64,000 nucleotides of DNA. Origin: Paenibacillus_E qinlingensis_A. GTDB lineage: Bacteria; Bacillota; Bacilli; Paenibacillales; NBRC-103111. Numbering within the stretch: position 1 is the stretch's first letter; every line of letters begins with the position of its first letter. Both the position numbers and the translations under genes were made by a program. The notes below the pieces were generated by a model, which ran no database searches, had not been told where the DNA came from, and worked only from the letters and a program-made list of their open reading frames with translations. The stretch covers positions 124,001 to 188,000 of the forward strand of contig NZ_JAVDSB010000008.1 in NCBI RefSeq assembly GCF_031455095.1, in the 5' to 3' direction. Positions 1 through 6,962 of the stretch are shown one piece after another.

Positions 1-1219
1 TTATCACAGCACCCGTGTTTGCCATGAGCATGCTCAGCGCTTGACGAACAAGCTCCGTAACCTGTTCAAAGCTAACACAATGGCTTAGGGCTTGGTTATG
101 AACGAACAGTTCTTCATAGCGTTCTATCTCTGCGCAGCCGCGTTCGCGCGCATAACCGGCAGCCAGCGCTAGCAGCTCTTGGATAAAGGGCAGCACCTTC
201 CCCTTCTCAGGGCGCTGCTCCAACAATCGTGCGCACATGGCGTCCGCATGATGCAGATATCCCTCGCTGTTATCGTGCACGATACAGCGCAGAAGGTCGC
301 TGCGTATGTCATACGGCAGCGCTGTTGTAACCAGGCTTGCGGCCTCGGGCGCAAGCACGATCCGGCGATTCCGGCTCCCGCCGTAGAATCGCTCATGCAG
401 CTGCTGCGCGTGGAGCGCCGCAGCAGGCTGCACGTCTTGGAGCCGGCGGATGACGACGCCGGCTCCGATGAACCAGTCCGGCGCATCCGCGAGCCGGACC
501 TGCGCCGCGCGCTCCAGCGCGGCGGCAGCGTCTGTGGCTGCTGCCGGCATGAGCAGCAGCACGCTTTCGGCGGCCAGCGGCAGCGCCGCGACGCAGCCCG
601 TCCAGCGCCAGCCTGCGGCGGCAGCGCTGGTTCCGGTGTGCAGCAGCAAGCTGACTAAGCCGCCTGCTGTAAGATGTGTACGACTGGCACTTGCAGATTC
701 CGCAGCGCCAAATAGCTCCTCTTGCAGCTCAGCTTCACCGAGCCCCGTCTGCAAATACAACTGCAGACGATGCGCTAGCTGCATCTGCAGGGTCGACGCC
801 AATTCAAGCTCACGCAGCTCTTGATCCCTTCGTTCGGATCGTTGATTTTGGAGTTCTGTCTTCACTCCGAGCAGAATGTCAATTAAGGACTCAGGCTCCA
901 TCGTCGGCTTCAGCAAATAGTCCTTAGCCCCCAGCTTCATCGCTTCTTTCACATACGTAAAATCATCCATACAGCTCAGTACGACGGCACTGATCGGTCT
1001 TGGATTGTCTTTTAACTTTCGTATCAAGGCTAACCCATCCATTCGCGGCATGATGAGGTCTGTGATCACGATATCGATAGCTAAAGCATCCAGAAGCTCG
1101 TATGCCTCCAGACCATCCTCCGCATCCCCAGCATAGGTAAAGCCATGGTATTCCCAATCTACTAATTCACGTAATCCTTGCCGAATGATAGGTTCATCAT
1201 CCACCACAAGTACATTCAT
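1..1219 (-). CDS. YesN-type response regulator, cut by the left edge
   Basis: Open frame running off the window, about 406 codons visible. It starts at the ATG at 1219, 8 bases after the stop of the sensor kinase gene, so the two form a two-component operon. The N-terminus reads as a CheY-like receiver: MNVLVVDDEP with the acidic pair at D7/D8, the phosphoacceptor D54 in VITDLIMPRMDG, and the conserved lysine in KDYLLKP near residue 104. The rest visible is a long linker region rich in Ala and Leu and clearly more GC-rich than the receiver. In YesN-type regulators an AraC helix-turn-helix follows at the C-terminus; here it would lie outside the window, so it is inferred. The likely role is activation of a transport operon when phosphorylated by the neighbouring kinase. 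Confidence 0.88.
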   Translation of the reverse strand, partial: MNVLVVDDEPIIRQGLRELVDWEYHGFTYAGDAEDGLEAYELLDALAIDIVITDLIMPRMDGLALIRKLKDNPRPISAVVLSCMDDFTYVKEAMKLGAKDYLLKPTMEPESLIDILLGVKTELQNQRSERRDQELRELELASTLQMQLAHRLQLYLQTGLGEAELQEELFGAAESASASRTHLTAGGLVSLLLHTGTSAAAAGWRWTGCVAALPLAAESVLLLMPAAATDAAAALERAAQVRLADAPDWFIGAGVVIRRLQDVQPAAALHAQQLHERFYGGSRNRRIVLAPEAASLVTTALPYDIRSDLLRCIVHDNSEGYLHHADAMCARLLEQRPEKGKVLPFIQELLALAAGYARERGCAEIERYEELFVHNQALSHCVSFEQVTELVRQALSMLMANTGAVI

Positions 1220-1227
1220 TTGCCCCT

Positions 1228-2982
1228 TCACTCCTCGCCCTGATGGATGGGAAGAAACATCCTGACCGTGGTCCCTTCACCAGGTTTACTCGTAATATGC
1301 ATTTTGAACTCCGGCCCATAGATCAGTTTAATTTTCTCCCGAATATGTGAGATTCCCACACCGCTCATCCGTTCCTTAAGCATACGCTCTGCCTGTGCTC
1401 CACCTGCAGCTTGCATAGCTTCCCAGCCCGAACTCCCTTCCGCGACCTGCATCCCCACACCATTATCTTCCACCTGGCAAAATAAAAGATCTCGATCTAA
1501 CCATGACCGAATTGTAATGACGCCTTCTCGTTTGGTCGGTCCAATGCCGTGAATAATCGCGTTCTCCACTAGCGGCTGCAAGAGCATTCTTGGAACTAAA
1601 CACCCTAGTGTGATGTCATCCACATGCGTCTGGAGCTGAATCCGATCCCCATAACGAAACCTTTGGATCGCCATATAATCATGGGTCAGCCCCATTTCAT
1701 CACGCAGCGTAATAAAATCCCCTTTTTTCCCTAAACTAGCTTGCAAAAGACGTACTAATGCACTAACGACCTCTGAGATTTGAGGTGTTTTGTGGAGCTT
1801 GGCCACCCATTTTATCGTATTCAACGTATTGTAGAGGAAATGCGGATTCAACTGATAGTGGAGCGCCTCCATCTCCGCTTCTTTCTTCAGAGACTCTTCC
1901 CGCTTCACCTGCTTGATCAGATCTTCCAACCGATTCAACATCTGATTGTAGCTTTGCCCCACTTGCATCCATGCATCAGCGCTTTTGAATGTCCAATACG
2001 CGCGCAGATCCCCTCGCTCAGCACGATTCATTAAGGCTTTCAGTACATACAGCGGCTTCGTTACCGTGGAGATAAAAAGCAGGATTCCCCCTAAACTTAG
2101 TACAATAACTAAACCAATTAGTACGATAAGCCAAATACGGTAAGCAGGCCATGCACGTAAACTATCTGGTAACAGCGGTGCATCGTAATACGATAACCAA
2201 GGGTCATTGCCAATGACGTCCACTTGTTTCACGGAATAGATCCGTGTTCCATCCTTATGTACACTGCCAAGTTCTTGGACCCCGCCTTGCCAATCCCCTG
2301 TGTAAACACCATCTCGGTAAACCATCCGTTTATCTGGGGCTAGCAACACATGGGTATAGGAAGTGTTTTTCCCCGTGCCCCCCGTAATCTCTTTCATCAG
2401 CTTGTTCATATTTATCCAAATGATCACTTTACCAAGCTCTTGCGTGCTTGCCCGATCTATCATGGACTCCGAATACGTCAGCAGATAAGCGTTGGCATGA
2501 CTAACTTCTTCTCCTAACGGCTCGAAGCGTTTATTCAAACTTTTTCCTTGCAACATCAGCTTCCCATCTACTTCGCCAGCTTGCGCACATAAGGTTCGGT
2601 TGGATGCCAGGACAGTTAAACACGCCTGTTCAATATACCGTGTGTGCTCCGTTTGCTCGGAAAGCAGACTATTCACATAGGCATTCAAATCCGCTGTTGT
2701 TGGATTAGCTGCCTCTTGGCGCTTGGCCAACGAAAGGATCCCATAATCCGCAGCAAGTCGATGCGTTATTTCCGTCAAATCGGAGAGTTCTCGTTGTACG
2801 CCTTGGACAAGTTGATCATGCTGCTTATCGATGTCCTGCATCATGGCTCGCTCACTGTAGGATGAGAATTGGTGATTGCCCACATAGATCGCGACAAACA
2901 ACGGCAAGGTGATAGCTACAAGCAAATAAAGTAGAATACGAAGTTGAAATCTATTAATGAGGTGAGAGAACAGCGATGGCAT
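1228..2982 (-). CDS. YesM-type sensor histidine kinase
   Basis: Membrane sensor kinase of 584 residues. A first membrane segment lies at about residues 15-35, followed by an extracytoplasmic sensing region to about 280, a second membrane segment near 283-305 and a HAMP-like linker to about 358. The catalytic core is of the His_kinase (LytS/YesM) type: LNPHFLYNTLNTI places the phosphorylated His at residue 381, followed by an HATPase domain with the N box NAIIHG and glycine boxes DNGVGM and GVGISHIREK. It phosphorylates the response regulator that follows 8 bases later. Such pairs usually sense extracellular sugars or peptides and sit beside an ABC importer. The nearest importer here is for amino acids and is separated by a terminator, so the target is unknown. 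Confidence 0.93.
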   Translation of the reverse strand: MPSLFSHLINRFQLRILLYLLVAITLPLFVAIYVGNHQFSSYSERAMMQDIDKQHDQLVQGVQRELSDLTEITHRLAADYGILSLAKRQEAANPTTADLNAYVNSLLSEQTEHTRYIEQACLTVLASNRTLCAQAGEVDGKLMLQGKSLNKRFEPLGEEVSHANAYLLTYSESMIDRASTQELGKVIIWINMNKLMKEITGGTGKNTSYTHVLLAPDKRMVYRDGVYTGDWQGGVQELGSVHKDGTRIYSVKQVDVIGNDPWLSYYDAPLLPDSLRAWPAYRIWLIVLIGLVIVLSLGGILLFISTVTKPLYVLKALMNRAERGDLRAYWTFKSADAWMQVGQSYNQMLNRLEDLIKQVKREESLKKEAEMEALHYQLNPHFLYNTLNTIKWVAKLHKTPQISEVVSALVRLLQASLGKKGDFITLRDEMGLTHDYMAIQRFRYGDRIQLQTHVDDITLGCLVPRMLLQPLVENAIIHGIGPTKREGVITIRSWLDRDLLFCQVEDNGVGMQVAEGSSGWEAMQAAGGAQAERMLKERMSGVGISHIREKIKLIYGPEFKMHITSKPGEGTTVRMFLPIHQGEE

Positions 2983-3063
2983 ACGTCACCTTTCGTTACT
3001 AATAAATGGGATAATATCTTTCTATCATAGCACATTGTGATTTTTCCCATGTTTATTTTTTGG

Positions 3064-3093
3064 TAAAAAAAAGAGAGACGCCTACAGCGTCTC
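3064..3093 (-). terminator. Rho-independent terminator of the amino acid ABC operon
   Basis: Perfect 7-bp stem GAGACGC/GCGTCTC (3075-3081 with 3087-3093) and a 5-base loop. On the minus strand it is followed by a run of T (3064-3072). It lies just after the stop of the ATPase gene. Confidence 0.9.
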
Positions 3094-3107
3094 CCCCTAT
3101 CTTAGAA

Positions 3108-3839
3108 CTATAATACTTTTGACAAAAATGATTTCGTACGCTCTTGGGTCGGTGCCTCAAAAATTTGCTCTGGCTTGCCTTCCTCCACAATAACCCCTTG
3201 CTCCATGAACATAACGCGATCGCCTACTTCGCGCGCAAAGCCCATTTCGTGGGTAACGACGACCATCGTCATCCCTTCTTTGGCTAATTGTTTCATGACG
3301 GCCAGCACTTCGCCAACCATTTCGGGATCTAGAGCTGAAGTCGGTTCATCAAATAGCATAATTTTGGGCTCCATCGCAAGTGCACGTGCAATCGCGACAC
3401 GTTGTGCCTGACCACCTGATAAAGAGTCCGGCAGTGCATTCGCTTTATCTGCAAGTCCGACTTTAGTTAGAAGCTCCATGGCTTTCTTACGTGCTTTCTC
3501 TTCAGGCCACTTCCGTACCTGGATCGGAGCAAGCATAATATTATCTATAACCTTCATATGTGGAAATAAGTGAAACCGCTGAAATACCATGCCCAGTTCC
3601 ATGCGGATCTCATTAATTTTATTCGTTGGATCCATGAGATTTCGACCTTCAATGGAGATCGTCCCCCCATTCGGCTGCTCCAACAAATTCAAGCAACGCA
3701 AGAACGTAGATTTTCCTGATCCGGAAGGCCCAATCACAACCAGAACCTCTTGATGCTGGATATCTGCGCTGATGTCGCGAAGGACGACATTATCTCCGAA
3801 GGCTTTTTTTAAGTTCCTCACTTCGATCATAGCTGTCAT
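3108..3839 (-). CDS. Polar amino acid ABC transporter, ATP-binding subunit
   Basis: Cytoplasmic ATPase of 243 residues of the GlnQ/ArtP type, driving uptake with the permease and binding protein upstream. The Walker A motif GPSGSGKST lies near residues 38-46, the Q-loop in GMVFQRFHLFPH, the signature LSGGQAQRV near 140, Walker B IMLFDEPTSALDPE and the switch His in VVVTHEMGFA. The first ATG has a good ribosome site (GGAG) in the 3-bp gap after the permease stop. It is the third gene of a binding protein-permease-ATPase operon and ends at a strong terminator. The substrate cannot be read from the ATPase; the ArgR-type box upstream of the operon favours arginine or another basic amino acid. Confidence 0.95.
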   Translation of the reverse strand: MTAMIEVRNLKKAFGDNVVLRDISADIQHQEVLVVIGPSGSGKSTFLRCLNLLEQPNGGTISIEGRNLMDPTNKINEIRMELGMVFQRFHLFPHMKVIDNIMLAPIQVRKWPEEKARKKAMELLTKVGLADKANALPDSLSGGQAQRVAIARALAMEPKIMLFDEPTSALDPEMVGEVLAVMKQLAKEGMTMVVVTHEMGFAREVGDRVMFMEQGVIVEEGKPEQIFEAPTQERTKSFLSKVL

Positions 3840-3842
3840 GGT

Positions 3843-4490
3843 TTATACTCTCCTTTCAATATAGCTGAGAAGCTTGCTAAGAGAGTAAGTAAGAATGAAG
3901 TAGATAAGTGCAGCTGTTAAATACGGCTCCCATACTTTGAAATATTGGCTGCGCATGGCATTCGACCAATACATAAGTTCAGGCGCTGCAATGATGGCAA
4001 ACAACGACGAATCCTTGATCAATACGATAAATTCGTTCCCAAAAGGCGGAATCATACGTTTAATGGCTTGCGGTAAAATGACCGATTTCATCGTTTGGAA
4101 ATGCGTCATACCCAGAGAATGAGCTGCTTCGGTCTGACCTTTATCAATCGACTGAATACCTGCACGGAAAATCTCCGCCATGTATCCTGCTGAATTCAAG
4201 GATAGTGCCACAATGGAAGCAATAATCGGGTTCGTTGAGCCTAAGAATAAAGGCACTACCCCGAAATGGACGAGCAATATTTGAACCAGCAACGGTGTGC
4301 CACGGAAAAAGTTAACATACATACTTGTTGGCCATCTCAGATAGCCGCGGTGCGACATTTTGCCCAAACCAACCGCCAGTCCCAATACAGAACCGAAGCA
4401 GATGGAGAGAATGGAAATACCAATCGTCCATAGCGTACCTTTTAGCAGCAATGGCAGGTAATCCAAAATAATATCAAAGCGAAAATCCAT
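3843..4490 (-). CDS. Polar amino acid ABC transporter, permease subunit
   Basis: Inner-membrane permease of 215 residues of the HisM/GlnP family (the family usually has 215-230). Several hydrophobic segments are visible, and the EAA loop that contacts the ATPase reads EAAHSLGMTHFQTMKSVILPQAIKR near residues 120-145. It lies 3 bases before the ATPase gene, which implies co-translation. A hairpin separates it from the binding protein gene upstream, so the binding protein is probably made in excess over the membrane parts, as is usual for these importers. Confidence 0.95.
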   Translation of the reverse strand: MDFRFDIILDYLPLLLKGTLWTIGISILSICFGSVLGLAVGLGKMSHRGYLRWPTSMYVNFFRGTPLLVQILLVHFGVVPLFLGSTNPIIASIVALSLNSAGYMAEIFRAGIQSIDKGQTEAAHSLGMTHFQTMKSVILPQAIKRMIPPFGNEFIVLIKDSSLFAIIAAPELMYWSNAMRSQYFKVWEPYLTAALIYFILTYSLSKLLSYIERRV

Positions 4491-4532
4491 TCCACACTTC
4501 CTTTCTATGCATTATTTTGCTACTTACAGAAG

Positions 4533-4567
4533 AAAAGCATGCGCTTGGTTACATCACGCATGCTTTT
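4533..4567 (-). terminator. Intra-operon hairpin between binding protein and permease
   Basis: Perfect 11-bp stem (4533-4543 with 4557-4567) around a 13-base loop, 6 bases after the binding protein stop. Only a short, interrupted T stretch follows on the minus strand. It probably acts as a leaky terminator or 3'-end stabiliser that raises the level of the binding protein message. Confidence 0.75.
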
Positions 4568-4573
4568 GAACTT

Positions 4574-5362
4574 TTATTTTTGATCAAGCAATTTTTTCGT
4601 ATCTGGCTCTTGACCAAACCACTTTTTGTACACTGTTGCGTATTTGCCATTCTCAATGACTTTCTTGATGGCTGGATCAAGCTTCGCTTTCAGGTCGCTG
4701 CCTTTGGGAAGCAAGATGCCATAGTATTCGGATTCGAAGTTTTTCGCGTCAGCGATCGAAACGAATTTTTTGTTTGGATTATTTTTAACGTACTCACGAA
4801 TAATAGCAATATCCGCAACTACCGCGTCTACACCGTTGTTCTCAAGCTCCAATAGCGCAAGCGTGTTGTTATCCATACGTTTCAAAGACTTGTTTTCGCT
4901 ACCCATGATTTTCGTCATAAGCGTATCTGCCGTCGTGGAGATTTGAACAGCTACTTTCTTATCTTTCAAATCTAGTGCTGTTTTGATCGGGCTGCCTTCT
5001 TTAACAAGGATCATGTTCGTTGATTCAAAATATGGAGCAGAGTAATCATACGTTTGTTTACGCTCATCCGTGATGGATACGCTGGAAATACCTGCTTGAT
5101 ACTCTTTACCTTGTTGAACACTCGTTAACATGGTATCCCAACCTGTGTTGGTAATCGAATAGGAAAGACCGGCTTCTTTCATGACTTCCGCAAGGAAATC
5201 GATATCAAACCCTGCCACCTTGTCTTTATCCATATATTCCATCGGTGCATAGGCTGCATCTGTTGCAAATTTAATTTTAGTACCACCGCTATCTTTTGAG
5301 CCACATCCGGCCATTGTTAGAACTAGAGCTGCTGCTACGATAGAAATCATTAACTTTTTCAC
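4574..5362 (-). CDS. Polar amino acid ABC transporter, substrate-binding lipoprotein
   Basis: Extracellular lipoprotein of 262 residues of the SBP_bac_3 family. The lipobox LTMAGC puts the lipidated Cys at residue 20 after a typical signal peptide. The mature part has the family features: KIKFATDAAYAPMEY for ligand contacts, GFDIDFLAEVMKEAG, DYSAPYF, and the C-terminal YKKWFG. It heads the three-gene importer operon. A sequence matching the ArgR box consensus lies about 100 bases upstream, so expression may respond to arginine, as for the Art-type arginine importers. The ligand itself is an inference. Confidence 0.95.
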   Translation of the reverse strand: MKKLMISIVAAALVLTMAGCGSKDSGGTKIKFATDAAYAPMEYMDKDKVAGFDIDFLAEVMKEAGLSYSITNTGWDTMLTSVQQGKEYQAGISSVSITDERKQTYDYSAPYFESTNMILVKEGSPIKTALDLKDKKVAVQISTTADTLMTKIMGSENKSLKRMDNNTLALLELENNGVDAVVADIAIIREYVKNNPNKKFVSIADAKNFESEYYGILLPKGSDLKAKLDPAIKKVIENGKYATVYKKWFGQEPDTKKLLDQK

Positions 5363-5465
5363 TGTTTTTCCCCCATTCTATGTATTGGACGAATCATATA
5401 TTAACACTTGGTTAATAAAATAACAACACCTTTATGTATAAAAAAAGCGAGGAAATTGCAGGAAG

Positions 5466-5483
5466 TATGAATTTTTATTCATT
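5466..5483. promoter_or_regulatory. Putative ARG box (ArgR/AhrC operator)
   Basis: TATGAATTTTTATTCATT fits the 18-base ARG box pattern (wnTGAATwwwwATTCAnw) at every position. It lies about 104 bases upstream of the amino acid binding protein start. A degenerate second half-site (ATTTTCATG) follows directly, as expected for paired boxes. Inferred from sequence only. Confidence 0.6.
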
Positions 5484-5533
5484 TTTATTTTCATGCACAG
5501 CCGAGATGCCTTGCTTTGTAAACTTGCACATGC

Positions 5534-5566
5534 AAAAAAACGCTAAGGTCCATACCCCCTAGCGTT
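5534..5566 (-). terminator. Terminator of the yunC-like gene
   Basis: AACGCTA/TAGCGTT stem (5539-5545 with 5560-5566) extended by a GG/CC pair, followed on the minus strand by a run of seven T (5534-5540). It sits 23 bases after the stop of the preceding minus-strand gene. Confidence 0.85.
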
Positions 5567-5588
5567 CAAGCATACCATTTCATATGAC

Positions 5589-5891
5589 TTACATCATTTT
5601 CAAAATAGCTTCTCTACCTGTCATCCCAGCTACTATGCCCAGGTCTTCCGCTGTATAGGTCACTGATTCAAGCGGTGCTTCCAGCAGCTCCTCAATCGTT
5701 CGAACCCCTGTTGCTCGCGCCGCAACAATATTCCTGTCACTCAATCGCTCATTCAGCAGCCCCACATCGAGGGCTCCACACATAATGTAACCTTTATCCG
5801 TCGTCACCACTAACAAGGTCGTCTTCGGCAATTTGACCTCTATCGCGATTGCTGTATGGCCTTCAAGAAGAATGGGTTCTACGCGCATCAT
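5589..5891 (-). CDS. yunC: YunC-like DUF1805 protein
   Basis: Protein of 100 residues strongly resembling Bacillus YunC (DUF1805). The hallmark stretches are VKLPKTTLLVV, GYIMCGALDV, GVRTIEELLEAPLE and EDLGIVAGMTGREA. It is a small soluble protein whose biochemical role is not established. The ATG at 5891 is chosen because the GAGGAG site lies 11 bases upstream; the GTG three codons earlier would be only 2 bases from it. It is a single-gene unit with its own terminator. Confidence 0.9.
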   Translation of the reverse strand: MMRVEPILLEGHTAIAIEVKLPKTTLLVVTTDKGYIMCGALDVGLLNERLSDRNIVAARATGVRTIEELLEAPLESVTYTAEDLGIVAGMTGREAILKMM

Positions 5892-6016
5892 GCTCTGCAC
5901 AGCTCCTCTTCGCAGTCTTACGGTAGTATATGCGCCTGCGGCTAGTACGGTGTGAGGTTACTGTAAAGATTCTGTGTGAATTTCCTATTTATTGTGAAAA
6001 TGGTCTTCATTTTCGA

Positions 6017-6289
6017 TTACAACCGCATTAACGCTCTTCGTTCCGCTTGTTGCTTACAGACCGGACAGACGCCAACAACCCTTCCCTGCTCGTCTGAGTA
6101 AAAAATGAGTTTCTTTTGCTTCTTACGGCAAAATGAACAAGTTTGCTTATTCAGCTTCGAAGATTTCTTCCCCTGCACGGACAGTTTAATGATCTTCCCT
6201 GCCGTAACCTTATCTTTTACTTTCAACGTCATCCGATAAACTAAAAGCAGGATCCCCACTAGAACAAGAACGAGTACAATCCATTTCAT
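6017..6289 (-). CDS. Small membrane protein with a zinc-ribbon-like tail
   Basis: Protein of 90 residues. A single strong membrane segment occupies about residues 3-20. The C-terminal half holds two Cys pairs, CSFC and CPVC, about 23 residues apart, in the spacing of a zinc ribbon, facing the cytoplasm if the N-terminus is outside. I do not recognise the family. It stands alone between yunC and the divergent gene at 6428. Its role may be metal-dependent protein or nucleic acid binding at the membrane, but nothing in the neighbourhood narrows it. Confidence 0.7.
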   Translation of the reverse strand: MKWIVLVLVLVGILLLVYRMTLKVKDKVTAGKIIKLSVQGKKSSKLNKQTCSFCRKKQKKLIFYSDEQGRVVGVCPVCKQQAERRALMRL

Positions 6290-6370
6290 AGCTCAACCTT
6301 CCTTCACGGTATAATCATCTAATTGTATTCTTCTAACACAACGAATTATGAAAAACGAAGCTACATTTGG

Positions 6371-6390
6371 TCATGATATCATGATATAGT
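6371..6390 (+). promoter_or_regulatory. Palindrome overlapping an extended -10 promoter
   Basis: TCATGATATCATGA (6371-6384) is a perfect 14-bp palindrome directly abutting TATAGT (6385-6390), which is preceded by TGA as in extended -10 promoters. It lies 37 bases upstream of the start of the next gene. This is the layout of a repressor operator inside the promoter spacer. The regulator is unknown. Confidence 0.5.
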
Positions 6391-6427
6391 AAAGCTATTG
6401 TGTTTTCAGTGCAGTTAGGAGGCAATG

Positions 6428-6919
6428 ATGAACCCGCGGAACCCAAACTCAAGTCCAAAGAATGGGCATTTATTCACCGTAGAGATATTAATTGAAGACG
6501 AAACGAATGGCCTTGCAATGGAAAAGCTCCTTCATTTATTAAATGTAGAAACCGTTAAAGATTATCAAATCCTTAAAGGTATTCAGCTCGGTCAACTTAT
6601 TGAATTGAACACGAAACAAGGAAGTTTAGCTTCCTCACATTCAAATAAAAAGCCTTCCGTTTCTTCACCAGTTTCTACGGTCAGAACGAACCACTCCGAA
6701 GCTGCTTTGAACATTGTTGAGCAGCTAGAAAATTTTAAAACCAATAATACCTTGATTCGTTTGACAGTGATTAAAGCACAAGGTATTAAATTGAGCCTTC
6801 CTTGTCGCATCCTTAATTTCGATAGCATGAGCCAGAATGTAACCGTTTATCATGTCGATGAGAAGAAGGTTTATCTGTTTAAGCTCAATGAAATTGAGGA
6901 TTATGTAGCCACTCACTAA
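6428..6919 (+). CDS. Conserved-looking protein of unknown function
   Basis: Protein of 163 residues that I do not recognise. The N-terminal part (about 1-60) and the C-terminal part (about 98-160) look folded and are joined by a Ser/Thr/Asn-rich linker (SSHSNKKPSVSSPVSTV). The C-terminal part alternates hydrophobic residues in short beta strands (IRLTVIKAQGIKLSLPCRI, VTVYHVDEKKVYLFKLNEI), like a small beta-barrel of the SH3 or Sm kind. There is no signal peptide or membrane segment. Of the two adjacent ATGs, the second is 5 bases from AGGAGG and is preferred. Its promoter carries a perfect palindrome, and a bidirectional terminator follows. Confidence 0.7.
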   Translation: MNPRNPNSSPKNGHLFTVEILIEDETNGLAMEKLLHLLNVETVKDYQILKGIQLGQLIELNTKQGSLASSHSNKKPSVSSPVSTVRTNHSEAALNIVEQLENFKTNNTLIRLTVIKAQGIKLSLPCRILNFDSMSQNVTVYHVDEKKVYLFKLNEIEDYVATH

Positions 6920-6921
6920 AC

Positions 6922-6962
6922 AAAAAGGTACCTTTGCAGACCATCTGCAAGGGTACCTTTTT
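6922..6962. terminator. Bidirectional terminator
   Basis: Long hairpin with AAAAAGGTACC at the left base, GGTACCTTTTT at the right base and inner TTGCAG/CTGCAA around an ACCAT loop. The A run on one side and T run on the other serve both the plus-strand gene ending at 6919 and the minus-strand gene ending at 6963. Confidence 0.92.

Noticed and set aside
169..927. Several open frames on both strands in the GC-rich left end
   Set aside because: They are shadows of the response regulator frame, which is continuous through the region and keeps the receiver motifs.
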